Source: Sorex araneus
Lineage: Eukaryota > Chordata > Mammalia > Eulipotyphla > Soricidae
NCBI RefSeq assembly: GCF_027595985.1
Contig: NC_073308.1
Coordinates: forward strand, 10,005,928-10,069,927
Reading direction: 5' to 3'
Length of the DNA stretch: 64,000 bases
Shown here: in pieces, positions 23,790 to 34,773 of the stretch
Layout: every line of letters starts with the position of its first letter
How positions within the stretch are numbered: the stretch's first letter is position 1
Notes under the pieces: generated by a model
What the model saw: the letters and a program-made list of their open reading frames with translations, nothing else
Databases searched by the model: none
Told to the model about the DNA's origin: nothing
Made by a program: the position numbers and the translations under genes

Positions 23790-24338
23790 GCCTCCCCTCC
23801 GGACTGCCGGCCGAGTGGCCAGCACGCTGACCCCAAGCGCCGCTGCCGTCCTGTCTTCCGGCAAAGGTCTGTGACGCTCCCTCGACCCGCCCTTCCGGAC
23901 CCAGCCTGCTCCGCGGCCCTGAGCACCCCGGGCTTCCCTCCCCTCCGGACTGCCGGCCGAGTGGCCGGCACGCCGACCCCAGCACGTTGACCGCTGTCGG
24001 GTTGTGGGAAAGGGGCCTGGCCTAACCACCAGGGGGCGTGGCCTAAGAAAAGTGGGCGTGGCCTCATTGCCGGCCGGCCAAAGCTCACGCGGCGGCAGGT
24101 AGTTTCCTCAACATCCTATCCAAGACTAACATCCTAGCTATTCGCAAGCAGTAGGACAATAAAACACAAGACTTCACATAAGAACTGAAGGAAACATCTC
24201 AGTAGGAGACCAGGTTCTACAACCGGCAAGTAAAAAGCCAACCACTATTAACTGAGCCTATCCACAATCCTTTTTCGCAACAAAAGGAGACAGGGACACT
24301 CATCATCAAGGGCCCTCTTTCATATCACCACAAACAAC
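23790..24338 (+). promoter_or_regulatory. L1 no. 2 5'UTR with 146-bp tandem monomers
   Basis: 'cctcccctccggactgccgg' recurs at 23791 and 23937, a 146-bp period, giving one full and one partial monomer. Downstream are three GGGCGTGGCC-type sites ending at 24022, 24043 and 24063. Tandem-monomer L1 promoters are well known in mouse. The role here is inferred. Confidence 0.7.
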
Positions 24339-25269
24339 ATGAAGAAACAGCGAAAATCCCCATTGCAACCAGAGGACGATCAAAGGAGTCCGGAAACCTC
24401 AATGGGCGCTTCCTACAAACTTGACCTCTCTGAGAAAGAATTCAGAGTTGAAATCCTCAACATGTTCAATGAACTCAATGCAAAGATGGACAACTTCAAG
24501 GAAGACCTGGCGGAAACAATACAACAGACAGCTGACAAAATACGGGAAGAAATGAGAGCAGAAATAAAAAAACCTTCAAAAAGAAATGAAGGATTCCGTA
24601 CATGAAATCAAAAACTCTCTGGCTTCCCTCAACAATAGGATGACTGCAGCCGAAGACAGAATCAGTATGCTTGAAGATGAGCTGCAAGAGGCCTACAGGC
24701 AACATCAAACCATGGCAAGAGACCTCAAAATAGCTCTAGCCAGAATCAGAGTCCTAGGGGATGAATTCAAGAGGAACAACATTAGAATCATTGGACTACC
24801 AGAACCACAGGGAACCAACCCCAGCGAAAAAGACACAGTCAAACAAATCATTGCGGAAAACTTCCCACAGCTGGACAATGCGGGCATCCAGGTTCAAGGC
24901 GCCCGAAGAGTGCCAGCTAAAAGAGATCCTAACAGAAAAACCCCAAGACATATCATAGTTACAATGATGGACATCTTCCAGAGAGACACAATACTCCAAG
25001 CAGCAAGGTCCAAGAAGGAAATCGCATACAAAGGAGCACCCCTTAGGCTCACAGCAGATCTATCAGAGGAAACCCTCCAAGCTCGAAGGCAATGGTGGGA
25101 TATAGTGAAAAAACTCAATGAAATCAACGCTTCACCAAGAATACATTATCCGGCTAAACTCTCATTCAAACTAGAAGGAATCATACACTACTTTGGGGAT
25201 AAACAACAGCTCAGGAACTTCATAGACTCAAAACCAAACCTAAAAGAAGCACTAAAGGGGCTATTGTAA
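24339..25269 (+). pseudogene. L1 no. 2 ORF1, single frameshift
   Basis: The best-preserved ORF1 here. From ATG 24339 the first ~85 codons are open ('MKKQRKSPLQPED'). A frameshift lies in the A-rich 24566-24605 stretch, and the rest stays open from 24586 to the TAA at 25267-25269. Coiled-coil heptads cover 24600-24760 ('RISMLEDELQEAYRQ'), and the RRM and C-terminal domains follow ('RRVPAKRDPNRKTPRHIIV', 'WWDIVKKLNE'). One indel separates it from an intact frame; the protein is not made as it stands. Confidence 0.9.
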
Positions 25270-25312
25270 GACAAGAACAACCCCTACAAGCACAACAAAC
25301 CCTTGCACAAAG

Positions 25313-28300
25313 ACGGCAAAAAAAACCCATAACAATAATCTCCCTTAATGTCAATGGTCTGAATTCACCAATTAAGAGACACAGACTGGCAAAATGGATT
25401 CAGAGACTCAACCCAACATTCTGTTACCTGCAAGAAACACATCTGAATAGCCAGAACAAACACAGACTCAAAGTCAAAGGATGGAAAACAATCCTGCAAG
25501 CAAACAACTCCCTCAAGAAAGCCGGGGTGGCTTTACTAGTATCGGACAACATAGACATCAGGTTGAAAAAGATTAGAAGGGATAGTGAAGGCCACTTTTT
25601 ATTAATCAAGGGATGTGTACATCAGGAAGAAATCACACTCCTAAATGTCTACGCACCCAATGAGGGACCAGCTAAGTACCTACAACAGCTGCTAAGAGAC
25701 CTCGAGAAGGACATCTCGAGGAACACAATAGTAGTTGGAGACTTCAACACCGCACTGTCTCCTCTGGACAGATCTAGAAGATTAAAACTCACCAATGAAA
25801 TACTGGCTTTGAAGGAAGAAATAGAAGAGAGAGGGCTAATAGATCTATACAGGGCTTTATATCCCCCAAAAAAGGAATACACATTCTTTTCCAGTGCACA
25901 TGGAACATTTTCCAGAATAGACCATGCGCTGGGCCACACAACATACCTCAACAGAATCAACAAGATAGACATTGTACCAGCTATCTTTTCAGACCATGAT
26001 GCACTGAAGATAAAACTTAACTGTGGACAGATGCAGAAAACCAAATCAAACACCTGGAAATTAAATAGCTCGATATTGAACAATGAGTGGGTCAGGAAGT
26101 AAATCAAGGAAGAAATCAAAAGGTACCTAGAAACAAATGAGAATGAAGACACGAGCTACGAGAACCTGTGGGACACAGCTAAAGCTGTTTTAAGGGGAAA
26201 ATTTATAGCTCTGCAAGCATATCTCAGGAAGGAAGAAAGGGCCCACATAAATAACTTGACTTCACAGCTCAAGACCTTAGAAAAGGACCAACAAAAGGAG
26301 CCAAAACCAGGCAGTTAGAGCAGAAATTAATGACATGGAAACCCAAAAGACAATCCGGAAGATCAATGAAACCAAGAGCTGGTTCTTCGAGAAAATAAAC
26401 AAGATTGATAAACCACTAGCAAGACTCACAAAGAAAGAGAGAGAGAGAACCCTTATAAGCCGAATCAGAAATGAAAAGGGGGACATCACAACAGAAACCA
26501 ATGAAATTCAAAAGATCATCAGAGACTACTTTTAAAATCTCTATGCCACGAAACAAGAGAATCTAGAAGAAATGGATAAATTCCTCGACTCCTATAATCT
26601 CCCAAGTCTGAACCAAGAAGACCTGGAGTACCTGAATAGTCCAATTAACATCAAGGAAATTGAAATGGTAATCAAAAGTCTCCCCAAAAACAAAAGCCCA
26701 GGTCCAGACGGATTCACTAGTGAGTTCTTCCAAACATTTAAAGAGGACCTTTTGCCAGTCCTTCTCAAGCTCTTCCAGGAAATTGAAGAAACAGAAACCC
26801 TCCCTAACAGTTTCTATGAGGCTCATATCTCCCTAATACCAAAAGCAAACAAAGACACCACAAAAAAAGAAAACTACAGACCAATATCCCTGATGAACAC
26901 AGATGCAAAAAATCTCAACAAAATATTAGCAAATAGAATTCAACAACTCATCAAAAAGATCATATACCGAGACCAAGTGGGATTCATCCCGGGGATGCAA
27001 GGATGGTTTAACATCCGGAAATCAATCAACATAATCCACCATATCAACAAAAGAAAAGATAAAAATCATATAATCATATCAATAGATGCAGAGAAAGCAT
27101 TTGACAAGATCCAGCATCCGTTTATGATGAAAACACTAGCCAAAATGGGTATAGAAGGGACCTTCCTCAATATTGTCAAAGCCATTTATCACAAGCCTAT
27201 GGCAAGCATTGTCCTCAATGGGGAAAAACTAAGAGCCTTCCCTCTGAGAACAGGGACGAGACAAGGATGCCCACTCTCTCCACTTCTGTTCAATATAGTA
27301 CTGGAAGTACTTGCAATAGCGATTAGGCAAGAAAAAGACATTAAGGCATTCAGGTAGGAAAGGAAGAAATCAAGCTCTCACTATTCGCAGATGATACGAT
27401 ACTATACTTAGAGAACCCTAAAACCTCTACCAAGAAACCCCTAGAAACAATAGACTCGTACAGTAAAGTTGCAGGCTATAGAATCAATACCCAAAAGTCC
27501 ATGGCTTTCCTATATGCAAATAATGAGAGAGAAGAAAGTGACCTGAGAAAAGCAATCCCATTCACAATTGCGCCTCAAAAAATCAAATACCTCGGAATCA
27601 GCTTAACAAAGGAGGTAAAGGACTTGTATAATGAAAACTATAAAACACTACTTCAGGAAATAAAAGAGGACACGAGGAAATGGAAAGACATCCCCTGCTC
27701 ATGGATTGGAAGAATTAATATTGTCAAAATGGCAATTCTCCCCAAAGCATTGTACAAATTCAATGCGATCCCTATAGGGATACCCTTGACATTCTTCAAA
27801 GAAATGGAGCAAGCGCTCCTGAAATTCATATGGAACAATAAGCCCCCACGAATAGCTAAAGCAATCCTTGGGAAAAAGAAAATGGGAGGAATCAACCTCC
27901 CCAACTTCCAACTCTACTACAAAGCGGTAGTCATTAAAACAGCATGGTACTGGAACAAAGGCAGAGCGGCAGACCGATGGAACAGGGTTGAATACTCTGA
28001 CATACACCCCCAAATATATGATCATCTAATCTTTGATAAGGGAGCAAGAAATGTGAAGTGGAGCAAGGAAAGCATGTTTAACAAATTGTGCTGGCAAAAC
28101 TGGACGGCTACATGCAAAAAAATGGGCTTAGACCTCCATCTATCACCATGTACAAAAATCAGATCAAACTGGATTAAAGACCTCAACATCAGACCAGAAT
28201 CCCTAAGGTACATTGAAGATAAGGTCGACAAAACCCTCCACGACATTGAAGCCAAAGGTATCTTCAAAGCTGACACGCCACTGGCTAAGCTATTGAAAAC

Positions 28301-29102
28301 TAAGATAAATAAATGGGACTATCTCAAACTAAGAAGCTTCTGCAACTCAAAAGAAACAGTGACCAAAATACAAAGACAGTCTACAGAATGGGAAAGGATA
28401 TTTATGCAGTACCCATCCGATAAAGGGTTGATAACAAGGATATACAATGCACTGGTTGAACTCCACAAGAAGAAAACTGCCAACCTGATCAAAAAATGGG
28501 CTGATGAAATGAACAGAAACTTTTCCAAAGAAGAAATCCGAATGTCTAAGAGGCACATGAGAAAATGTTCAACATAACTAATCATCAGGGAGATGCAGAT
28601 CAAAACAACAATGAGATATCATCTCACACCACAGAGACTGGCCCACATCCCCAAAAACAAAAGCAACCGGTGTTGGCGTGGATGTGGGGAGAAAGGGACT
28701 CTCCTTCACTGCTGGTGGGAATGCCGACTGGTTCAGCCCTTTTGGAAAACAATATGGACGATTCTCAAAAAGTTAGAAATTGAGCTCCCATTTGACCCAC
28801 TCCTGGGAATATATCCCGGAGAGGCAAAAAGGTATAGTAGAGATGACATCTGCATTTCCATGTTCATTGCCGCTCTGTTCACAATAGCCACAATATGGAA
28901 AAAACCAGAGTGCCCGAAAACAGATGATTGGCTAAAGAAACTCTGGTATATTTACACAATGGAATACTATGTAGCTGTCAGGAAACATGAAGTCATGAAA
29001 TTTGCATACAAGTGGATCAACATGGAAAGTATCATGTTGAGTGAAATGAGTCAGAAAGAAAGAGACAGACATAGAAAGATTGCACTCATATGTGGAATAT
29101 AA
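25313..29102 (+). pseudogene. L1 no. 2 ORF2, few lesions
   Basis: Relative to the other copies the start is ACG (25313-25315) instead of ATG. The endonuclease motifs QETHL, 'VVGDFNTALSPLDR' and 'FSDHDAL' are present, RT has '[14 protein letters not shown]' and FADD at 27384-27395, and the C-terminus has [18 protein letters not shown] near 28670-28730. Lesions: TAA at 26100-26102, a ~30-bp deletion near 26310, TAA at 26533-26535, a 1-nt loss near 27350, TAA at 28575-28577, and a 9-nt in-frame deletion near 28800. Open stretches reach 358 codons. Confidence 0.9.
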
Positions 29103-29389
29103 TGTAACTGAGAAGTACAAGTTGGCAACGATGCAACTTCTGGCAGATATCTCTCTGGACTTAGTTACTAAAATACTAAATTACAGAAACCCAAAACTGA
29201 GAGGCCGCTAAGTGTGGTCACTCGATCTCATACCTCTTCATCCTCAGCAATGGAAAACAAATTATCTAATGCTTCCTTTTCAGCAGGTCTGACTTTAGCG
29301 GAGAGACTCTTCAAACAATAATAGTGAGTTTTGTTGAAATATTGTATGCAATCAAAGTGAAAGTAAAGTGAAATTTATTAGTTACACAG

Positions 29390-29453
29390 GCAGGGGGGCT
29401 TAGGGTGGGGGTCTAGGGGCTTGGGGGGGTTTGGGGTGTGAGGGGGCGGGGTG
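29390..29453 (+). promoter_or_regulatory. G-tract in L1 3'UTR, potential G-quadruplex
   Basis: At least eight runs of three or more G within about 65 nt (GGGGGG, GGG, GGGGG, GGGG, GGGGGGG, GGGG, GGGGG, GGGG). A G-rich polypurine tract is a known feature of mammalian L1 3'UTRs. Quadruplex formation is inferred. Confidence 0.75.
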
Positions 29454-29599
29454 GAGCTATACTGGGATTCTTGGTGGTGGAATATGAGCACTGGTGAAGG
29501 GATGGGTATTTGAGCATTGTATAACTGAGATTTAAACCTGAAAACTTTGTAACTTTCCACATGGTGACTCAATAAAAAATTAAAAAAAATAGTGCTGGG

Positions 29600-29831
29600 A
29601 AAACTGGATTACTGTGTGTAAACATGAAATTGGAATTCGTATCACACCATTCATAAAATCTCTAAAGTACATTGAGGAAAACTTGGGCAGAACTATTCAG
29701 GAAATGGACCTCAGAAGTGTCTCCACTGATCTCACCTTATAGGAAAAGGCAATAAAAGCAAAGATAAATAGGCATAACTCCAAAGAAAACATGTGGATAG
29801 CTAGTAATCATATGAAAAAGTGTTCTTGTTG
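29600..29831 (+). mobile_element. Old L1 'A', ORF2 fragment 3
   Basis: Resumes old L1 A after L1 no. 2, from 'aaaactggatta' through 'aatcatatgaaaaagtgttc'. It is interrupted by a SINE at about 29832. Confidence 0.8.
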
Positions 29832-30040
29832 TAGGCTATATAGATAGCATGAAGCAAAATTACTTGCTTTGAGCAAGATTGATCCAGTTTCAATCCCCAG
29901 CACTTCATATATCCTGAGCAACACAAGGAGTAATCTCTGAGCACAGAGACAGGAGTAAGCCCTGTGCACTACCACCAGGTGTGGAGCAAGAGTAAAAAAT
30001 AAACCCAAACAAACAACAGAGAGAGAGAGTGAGAGAAGTA
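29832..30040 (+). mobile_element. SOR SINE inside old L1 A
   Basis: 'tagatagcatgaagc' head, 'cagtttcaatccccagcact', 'cagagacaggagtaagccct', and an A-rich tail with a (ga)n run at 30017-30037. A weak TSD: 'tgttcttgttg' before and 'tgctcattgtt' after. Confidence 0.78.
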
Positions 30041-30335
30041 AAATGCTCATTGTTACTTCTTATTAAGAAAATTCTCAGAACAATACTGAGATCTCATCTC
30101 ACACCAGTGAGAATAAATGGCATATATCAAAAAGATTTAAAACAACCAGTATTGGTTGGGATATAAATGGAGAGGACCTCACATTCACTGTTTGTGGGAA
30201 AGTCATCATGTTCCATTTGTGGACTTCAGTATGGGAGTTTTCTCATAAAAAATAATAATAGAAGAATCATACAGTCCAGTGATTCCACTACTTGACATCT
30301 ACTCTCAATATGCAAAAAATATAATAGTTCAAAAA
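30041..30335 (+). mobile_element. Old L1 'A', ORF2 fragment 4
   Basis: ORF2 C-terminal region ('gagatctcatctcacaccag', then a degenerate TLHxW-type segment). It ends where the younger L1 begins at about 30336. Confidence 0.75.
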
Positions 30336-31919
30336 GCCTCAGAAAATCATGTACTTCAAGATAAGCTTAACTAACGAGGTGAAGGAACTATACAAAAAAA
30401 CTACAAAACACTATTCCAAAAAATAAAATAAGACGTGGGAAAATGAAATCAAATCTCCTGTTCATGGATTGGGAAGATTAGCAATGGCAATTGTACTACA
30501 AAGTGGTAGTAATTAAAATAGCCTAGTTTTGGAATAAAGAGAGACCAGCAGAAAAATCAGTGGAACTTAGTTGAATATCCTGAAAATGACCATCAAATAT
30601 ATGGTCAGCTAATCTTTGATAAATAAGCAAGAAATATGAAGTGGAATAAGAAAAGTCTCTTCAATTAGTAATTCTGGGAAAACTGGGTAGCTACATGCAA
30701 AAAATAAAATGCAGACCTCTTTCTAACACCATGCACATAAGTCAGGATAAAATGAATTAAAGACTTCAATATAAGACCTCAATTCAAAAAGTTCATGGAG
30801 GAAAATGTGGGCAGAACTCTCCATGACATTGAAGCTAAAGGCATCTTCAAACATGATATGACACTGACTAAGCAAGTGAAAGTAAACATAAACAAATGGG
30901 ACTACATGAAACTCAGAAACTTTTGCACTTCAAGAGGAACAGAGACCAAGATATAAAGACAGCTCACAGATTGGAAAAGAATAATTAACCAATACCCATC
31001 TGATAAGGGATTAATATCCAAGATTTATAAGGCACTGGCAGATCTAGATCTTTCCAAGAAAAAAAATCCAATCCCATCAAAAAATGGGGAGAAAAAATGA
31101 ACCGGAAGTCCTTAAAGAAGAAATATAATGGCCAAGAGACATATAAAAAGTGTCTTAAATCATCGCTAATCATCAGGGAAATACAAATCAAAACAATAAT
31201 GAGATATCATCTTATACCACAGAGAGCATCCAGTGCTGGCATGGATGTGGGGAGACAGGGACTCTTCTTCATAGTTGATGGGAATGCTGACTGGTCTAAA
31301 ACCTTTCTGGAGAACAATATGGGCATCCCTCAGAAAGCTAGAGATTGAGCTTCCATGTGATGTTACAATACCGCTTCTGGGAATATGACCCCTGGGCCCC
31401 AAAACACTCTAGAAATTTCATCTGCACTTTTATGTTTATCAGAGCATCATTCACAATAGAATCTGGAAACAACCCACGTGCCTGAGAACAGATGAGTAGT
31501 TTAAAGAACTATGGTACATCTATACAATGGAATACTATGCAGCAATTAGGAAAAATGAAGTCATGACATTTGCTTATAAATGGATGGGCATGGAGAGTAT
31601 CATGCTGAGTGAAATGAGTCCAAAGAAGGACAGACATAGAATGACTGCACTCATTTTTGGAATTTAAAAAAACATGAATGAGACACCTAAAGACAGTAGA
31701 TACAAGAGCAAAGAGAATTAGTCTACAGTTGGAAGCCTGCCTCAAGTGCTGGAGAAGATGGCAATTGGGATAGCAAAGGAACCATTATGACAAAGGTTGT
31801 TAGAAATGATCTCTCTGGATAAGAACTGTGCTGAAAGGAGGGAGAAGACCAAATATGAAATATGAAAACCTCTAGTATCTTTATTGCAAACCATAATGTC
31901 CAAAGGGGGTGAGGAAAGA

Positions 31920-31959
<40 letters not shown>

Positions 31960-32143
31960 AGGGAGAGGGATAGAAGGAAAGTGTCTTCTATAGAGGCAGA
32001 ATGGGAGAGGGTGGGTGGGAGGGAAAGCCATCGGTGGTGGCAAATGGACACTGGTGGAGGAATGAGTGTTGAATCATTGTACGACTGAAACACAATCATG
32101 AATGACTTTGTAACTGTTTATCTCATGGTGACTCAATTGAAAA
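30336..32143 (+). mobile_element. 5'-truncated L1 (ORF2 3' half and 3'UTR)
   Basis: Starts in the [14 protein letters not shown]-equivalent segment of ORF2 and runs to the 3'UTR and tail 'tgactcaattgaaaaaaa'. Numerous stops and indels; only an 83-codon frame survives near 31100-31348. A (GA)n run at 31922-31954 lies in the 3'UTR. The TSD is not clear. Confidence 0.85.
31922..31954. repeat. (GA)n microsatellite in L1 3'UTR
   Basis: Pure GA dinucleotide run followed by GGGA repeats. Similar GA runs sit at the same 3'UTR place in other copies (41309-41362, 22970-22980), so this is an expanded L1 feature. Confidence 0.9.
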
Positions 32144-32149
32144 AAAGGG

Positions 32150-32477
32150 AAGATATATTAAATTCTCTCAAAGATCAACAAAATAAACCTAATTCCATAA
32201 AAAAATTGGGAGAGGAGATGAATAGACATTTCCTCAAAGAGGACATAAATATGAATAATAGGCACATAAAAAAGTTTTCACTATCACTCCCGATAGGGTG
32301 ATAGTGAATGTAAATGTAAATGCAGTTGAGCCAGCACCTCATACAAGTGAGAATGGTTAATATGACAAAAACTGGAAGCAATAAGTGCCAGTGAGGATAT
32401 GGTGATAAAAGAACTCTCATTCACAGTTGGGGGCACTATTGCATGGTATAATCTTTCCATAAAAAGTTTTAGAGACT
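32150..32477 (+). mobile_element. Old L1 'B', ORF2 3' fragment (part 1)
   Basis: Decayed ORF2 C-terminal sequence ('aaaaaattgggagaggagat', 'gacatttcctcaaagagg'). It corresponds to a position upstream of where old L1 A stopped at 30335, so it is a separate copy. Split by the SINE at 32478. Confidence 0.7.
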
Positions 32478-32647
32478 TGGGGCTGGAGTGGTAGCACAGC
32501 GGGTAGGGCGTTTGCCTTGCACGCGGCCAACCCGGGTTTGAATCCCAGCATCCCATATGTTCCCCTGAGCACCACCAGGAGTAATTCCTGAGTGCAGAGC
32601 CAGGAGTAACCCCTATGCATCGCCGGGTGTGACCCCAAAAAAGCAAA
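32478..32647 (+). mobile_element. SOR SINE, near consensus
   Basis: Young copy: 'ggggctggagtggtagcaca' head with A-box, 'gggtttgaatccc' B-box, 'gcagagccaggagtaacccc', 'tgcatcgccgggtgtgaccc' and tail 'aaaaaagcaaaaaaaa'. TSD-like flanks 'aaaaagttttagagact' (32461-32477) and 'aaaaagtattggagact' (32648-32664). Confidence 0.95.
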
Positions 32648-32664
32648 AAAAAGTATTGGAGACT

Positions 32665-33370
32665 CTTGGAAACATGGTATATATAATCGCAATATATATT
32701 ATTAAGCTATGAGAAAATATAAAATTTGCAGTTTGCATCAACTCGGTTGGAATTGGAGGACATCATTCTAAGTGAGCCACAAAGTAACAGAGAAAGGGAA
32801 TAGACAATCCCCAATGGAAACAATCCCTGAGGCAACATCAATAGAACTTGGAATTTTGTGGGTGGTGGAGGGGGAAGGGATCTTGAGATGACAAAGAAGT
32901 GACCTGGAATCACGTTGGTTGGTGAAGTTCTCTGCAACTATAAAATAATGACTCTAATACTGTGCTATATGTAGGCAATGAAATACTATGAAGCAGTAAT
33001 AACTTTAGGAAATAAATTCCTGTTGTATTTTTATCATACATTTTATGTTTGCTGCAACACAGATGGAACTGGAAAGCATTGGGTTAAACAAAATAAGCCA
33101 GAGGGAGACGAGCAAATATCAGATGACCTCACTCATTTGTGGAATATAGAAAGGCAAAACAAGAAAATAGATATTACTGAACAATGACAAACTGTTGGCG
33201 TTGGAATGCAAACCTGATTAACAAAGTGTCAGGGGTGGTGAGGTGAGAATACCAGACTAGAGGGGTCACAGGGGTAGGAGTCTAGAGTCACAGACACTCT
33301 GGCAGTGGTTGGGTGTATTAGCTTTATGTATGTACCACAAACTTTAACACCTAAACTATAATTTAAAAAA
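32665..33370 (+). mobile_element. Old L1 'B' (part 2), ORF2 end and 3' region
   Basis: Continues part 1: 'gaaatactatgaagcagtaa' matches the GIYTMEYY(A)AV-coding segment, and 'gacctcactcatttgtggaatat' (partly cited) marks the ORF2 end. 32860-32945 is poorly matched and may be another insertion. Confidence 0.65.
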
Positions 33371-34219
33371 ATTCAGTGAGTGTTTTCTACTCCTAAAGTA
33401 TCTGTGTAAAAAATGTAACTTTGGGGAATGCGTTGGAGGTGAAATTGGTTGCTAGAGACAATAGACTACCAGACTAGCCCTGGTTGCCCAGGAAGGGAGA
33501 GTGGCTGGAGGTAGAATTTGATTGTCAGTGACTTAATCAATCAAGTTAATATATGACAATCTCCACAAAAGTCCAGGAGCAGAGACTCCCTAAATGTCTC
33601 AAGTTGGAAAATCAGAATGCTTTCATGTGCTAACACTATATCAGACCCCAGGCTCCACAAGACAGATGTTTCACTGCTTAGGACCCACACTCTATGAATC
33701 TCTAGATCAGGCAGTCAATTAGAATTCCTTAGAATCTTTGAGATGGATTCATGAACTTCTGAATGAATGTATCTCCTGAGTTCTGTGAGTCACTCAAGCA
33801 ATTTAATTAAACTCAAGGAAGCTGTCACAGGAACCTCGAATTTATAACTGATTGGTCAGAAGTTTTGAAAGCAGTGTGGTGTAGTAATTGGAAGCCATAG
33901 AAAATGAGTGTTGAGAGTCTGTGAAATAAGATGTTCTCTCTGGATAGACCTAGAAAATTGAGTTGGAGCCTTAGATAACCTGCTGCTGTCTGAGAATTCG
34001 TTATTGAAGAATCCCCTCCCGTAGGGGGGATTCTTAGAATTGAATCTAGAAATGATAATTAATATCTATGTACATTATAGATAAATGAAAATCTCTCTCA
34101 ACTATTGAATACCCATAATGGTTAATATGCCACACCAAACCTATTTTCCACAGGTTAGAAGTAAAAAGCTTTGAATGAGTACAAAATGATAAAACTATAC
34201 CTTAATTATAAAAAGTAGA
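33371..34219. other. No recognisable feature
   Basis: Non-coding, no frame above 60 codons, no repeat recognised. Confidence 0.5.
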
Positions 34220-34434
34220 ATTACTTTCACTGTCACTGTCATCCCGTTGCTCATTGATTTGTTCGAGCAGGTACCAGTAATGTCTCTCAATTGTGAGACT
34301 TATTTGCTACTGTTTTTGGCACATCCAATACGCCACGGGTAGCTTGCCAGGCTCTCTGAGAGGGGTAGAGGAATTGAACATGGGTCGGCCGCATGAAAAG
34401 TGAATGCCCTACCTCTGTGCTATAGCTCCAGGCC
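34220..34434 (-). mobile_element. SOR-type SINE (second tail type)
   Basis: On the minus strand: 'ggcctggagctatagcacag' head, a 'ctctcagagagcctggcaag' body, 'tattggatgtgccaaaaaca', then 'tcaatgagcaacgggatgac'. It is oriented opposite to the copy at 34508-34756, with about 73 bp between them. Confidence 0.88.
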
Positions 34435-34507
34435 AATTATAATATAATACAATAATTGTATTATATTTTACATACATTAATAATTTTTATTATATGTTAA
34501 AATACCG

Positions 34508-34756
34508 GATTGGAGTGATAGCACAGTGGGCAGGGTGTTTGCCTTGCACGTGGCAAACCCAGGTTTGATTCTTCCGTCCCTCTTGGAGAGCCTGGCAAGC
34601 TACTGAGAGTATCCCACCCACACAGCAGAGCCTGGCAAGGTACCCGTGTCGTATTTGGTATGCCAAAAAGAGTAACAACAAGTCTTACAATGGAGATGTT
34701 ACTGGTGCCCGCTCGAGCAAATTGATGAACAACGGGATGACAGTGCTACAATGCAA
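34508..34756 (+). mobile_element. SOR-type SINE (second tail type) with 11-bp TSD
   Basis: Head 'ggattggagtgatagcacag', a 'gtttgattcttccgtccctc' B-box region, tail 'atgaacaacgggatgacagt'. Flanked by 'ttaaaataccg' at 34497-34507 and 34757-34767. Confidence 0.92.
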
Positions 34757-34773
34757 TTAAAATACCGCTTTTT

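Larger units (their letters stand above)
23790..29583 (+). mobile_element. Full-length L1 no. 2, defective, variant 3'UTR
   Basis: About 5.8 kb, flanked by the exact 16-mer 'aaaaaatagtgctggg' at 23774-23789 and 29584-29599. The perfect TSD and mostly open ORFs suggest it is one of the younger L1s here. The 5'UTR begins with tandem monomers. The 3'UTR (29103-29583) differs from L1 no. 1 and 3: it has a 'gagaagtacaagttggcaac' block and a strong G-tract, and is shared with elements E1-E3 and the L1 at 34774-35718. Confidence 0.94.

Noticed and set aside
31723-32043. A 106-codon minus frame with Ser/Leu repeats
   Set aside because: Translation of a (GA)n microsatellite in an L1 3'UTR; low-complexity artefact.
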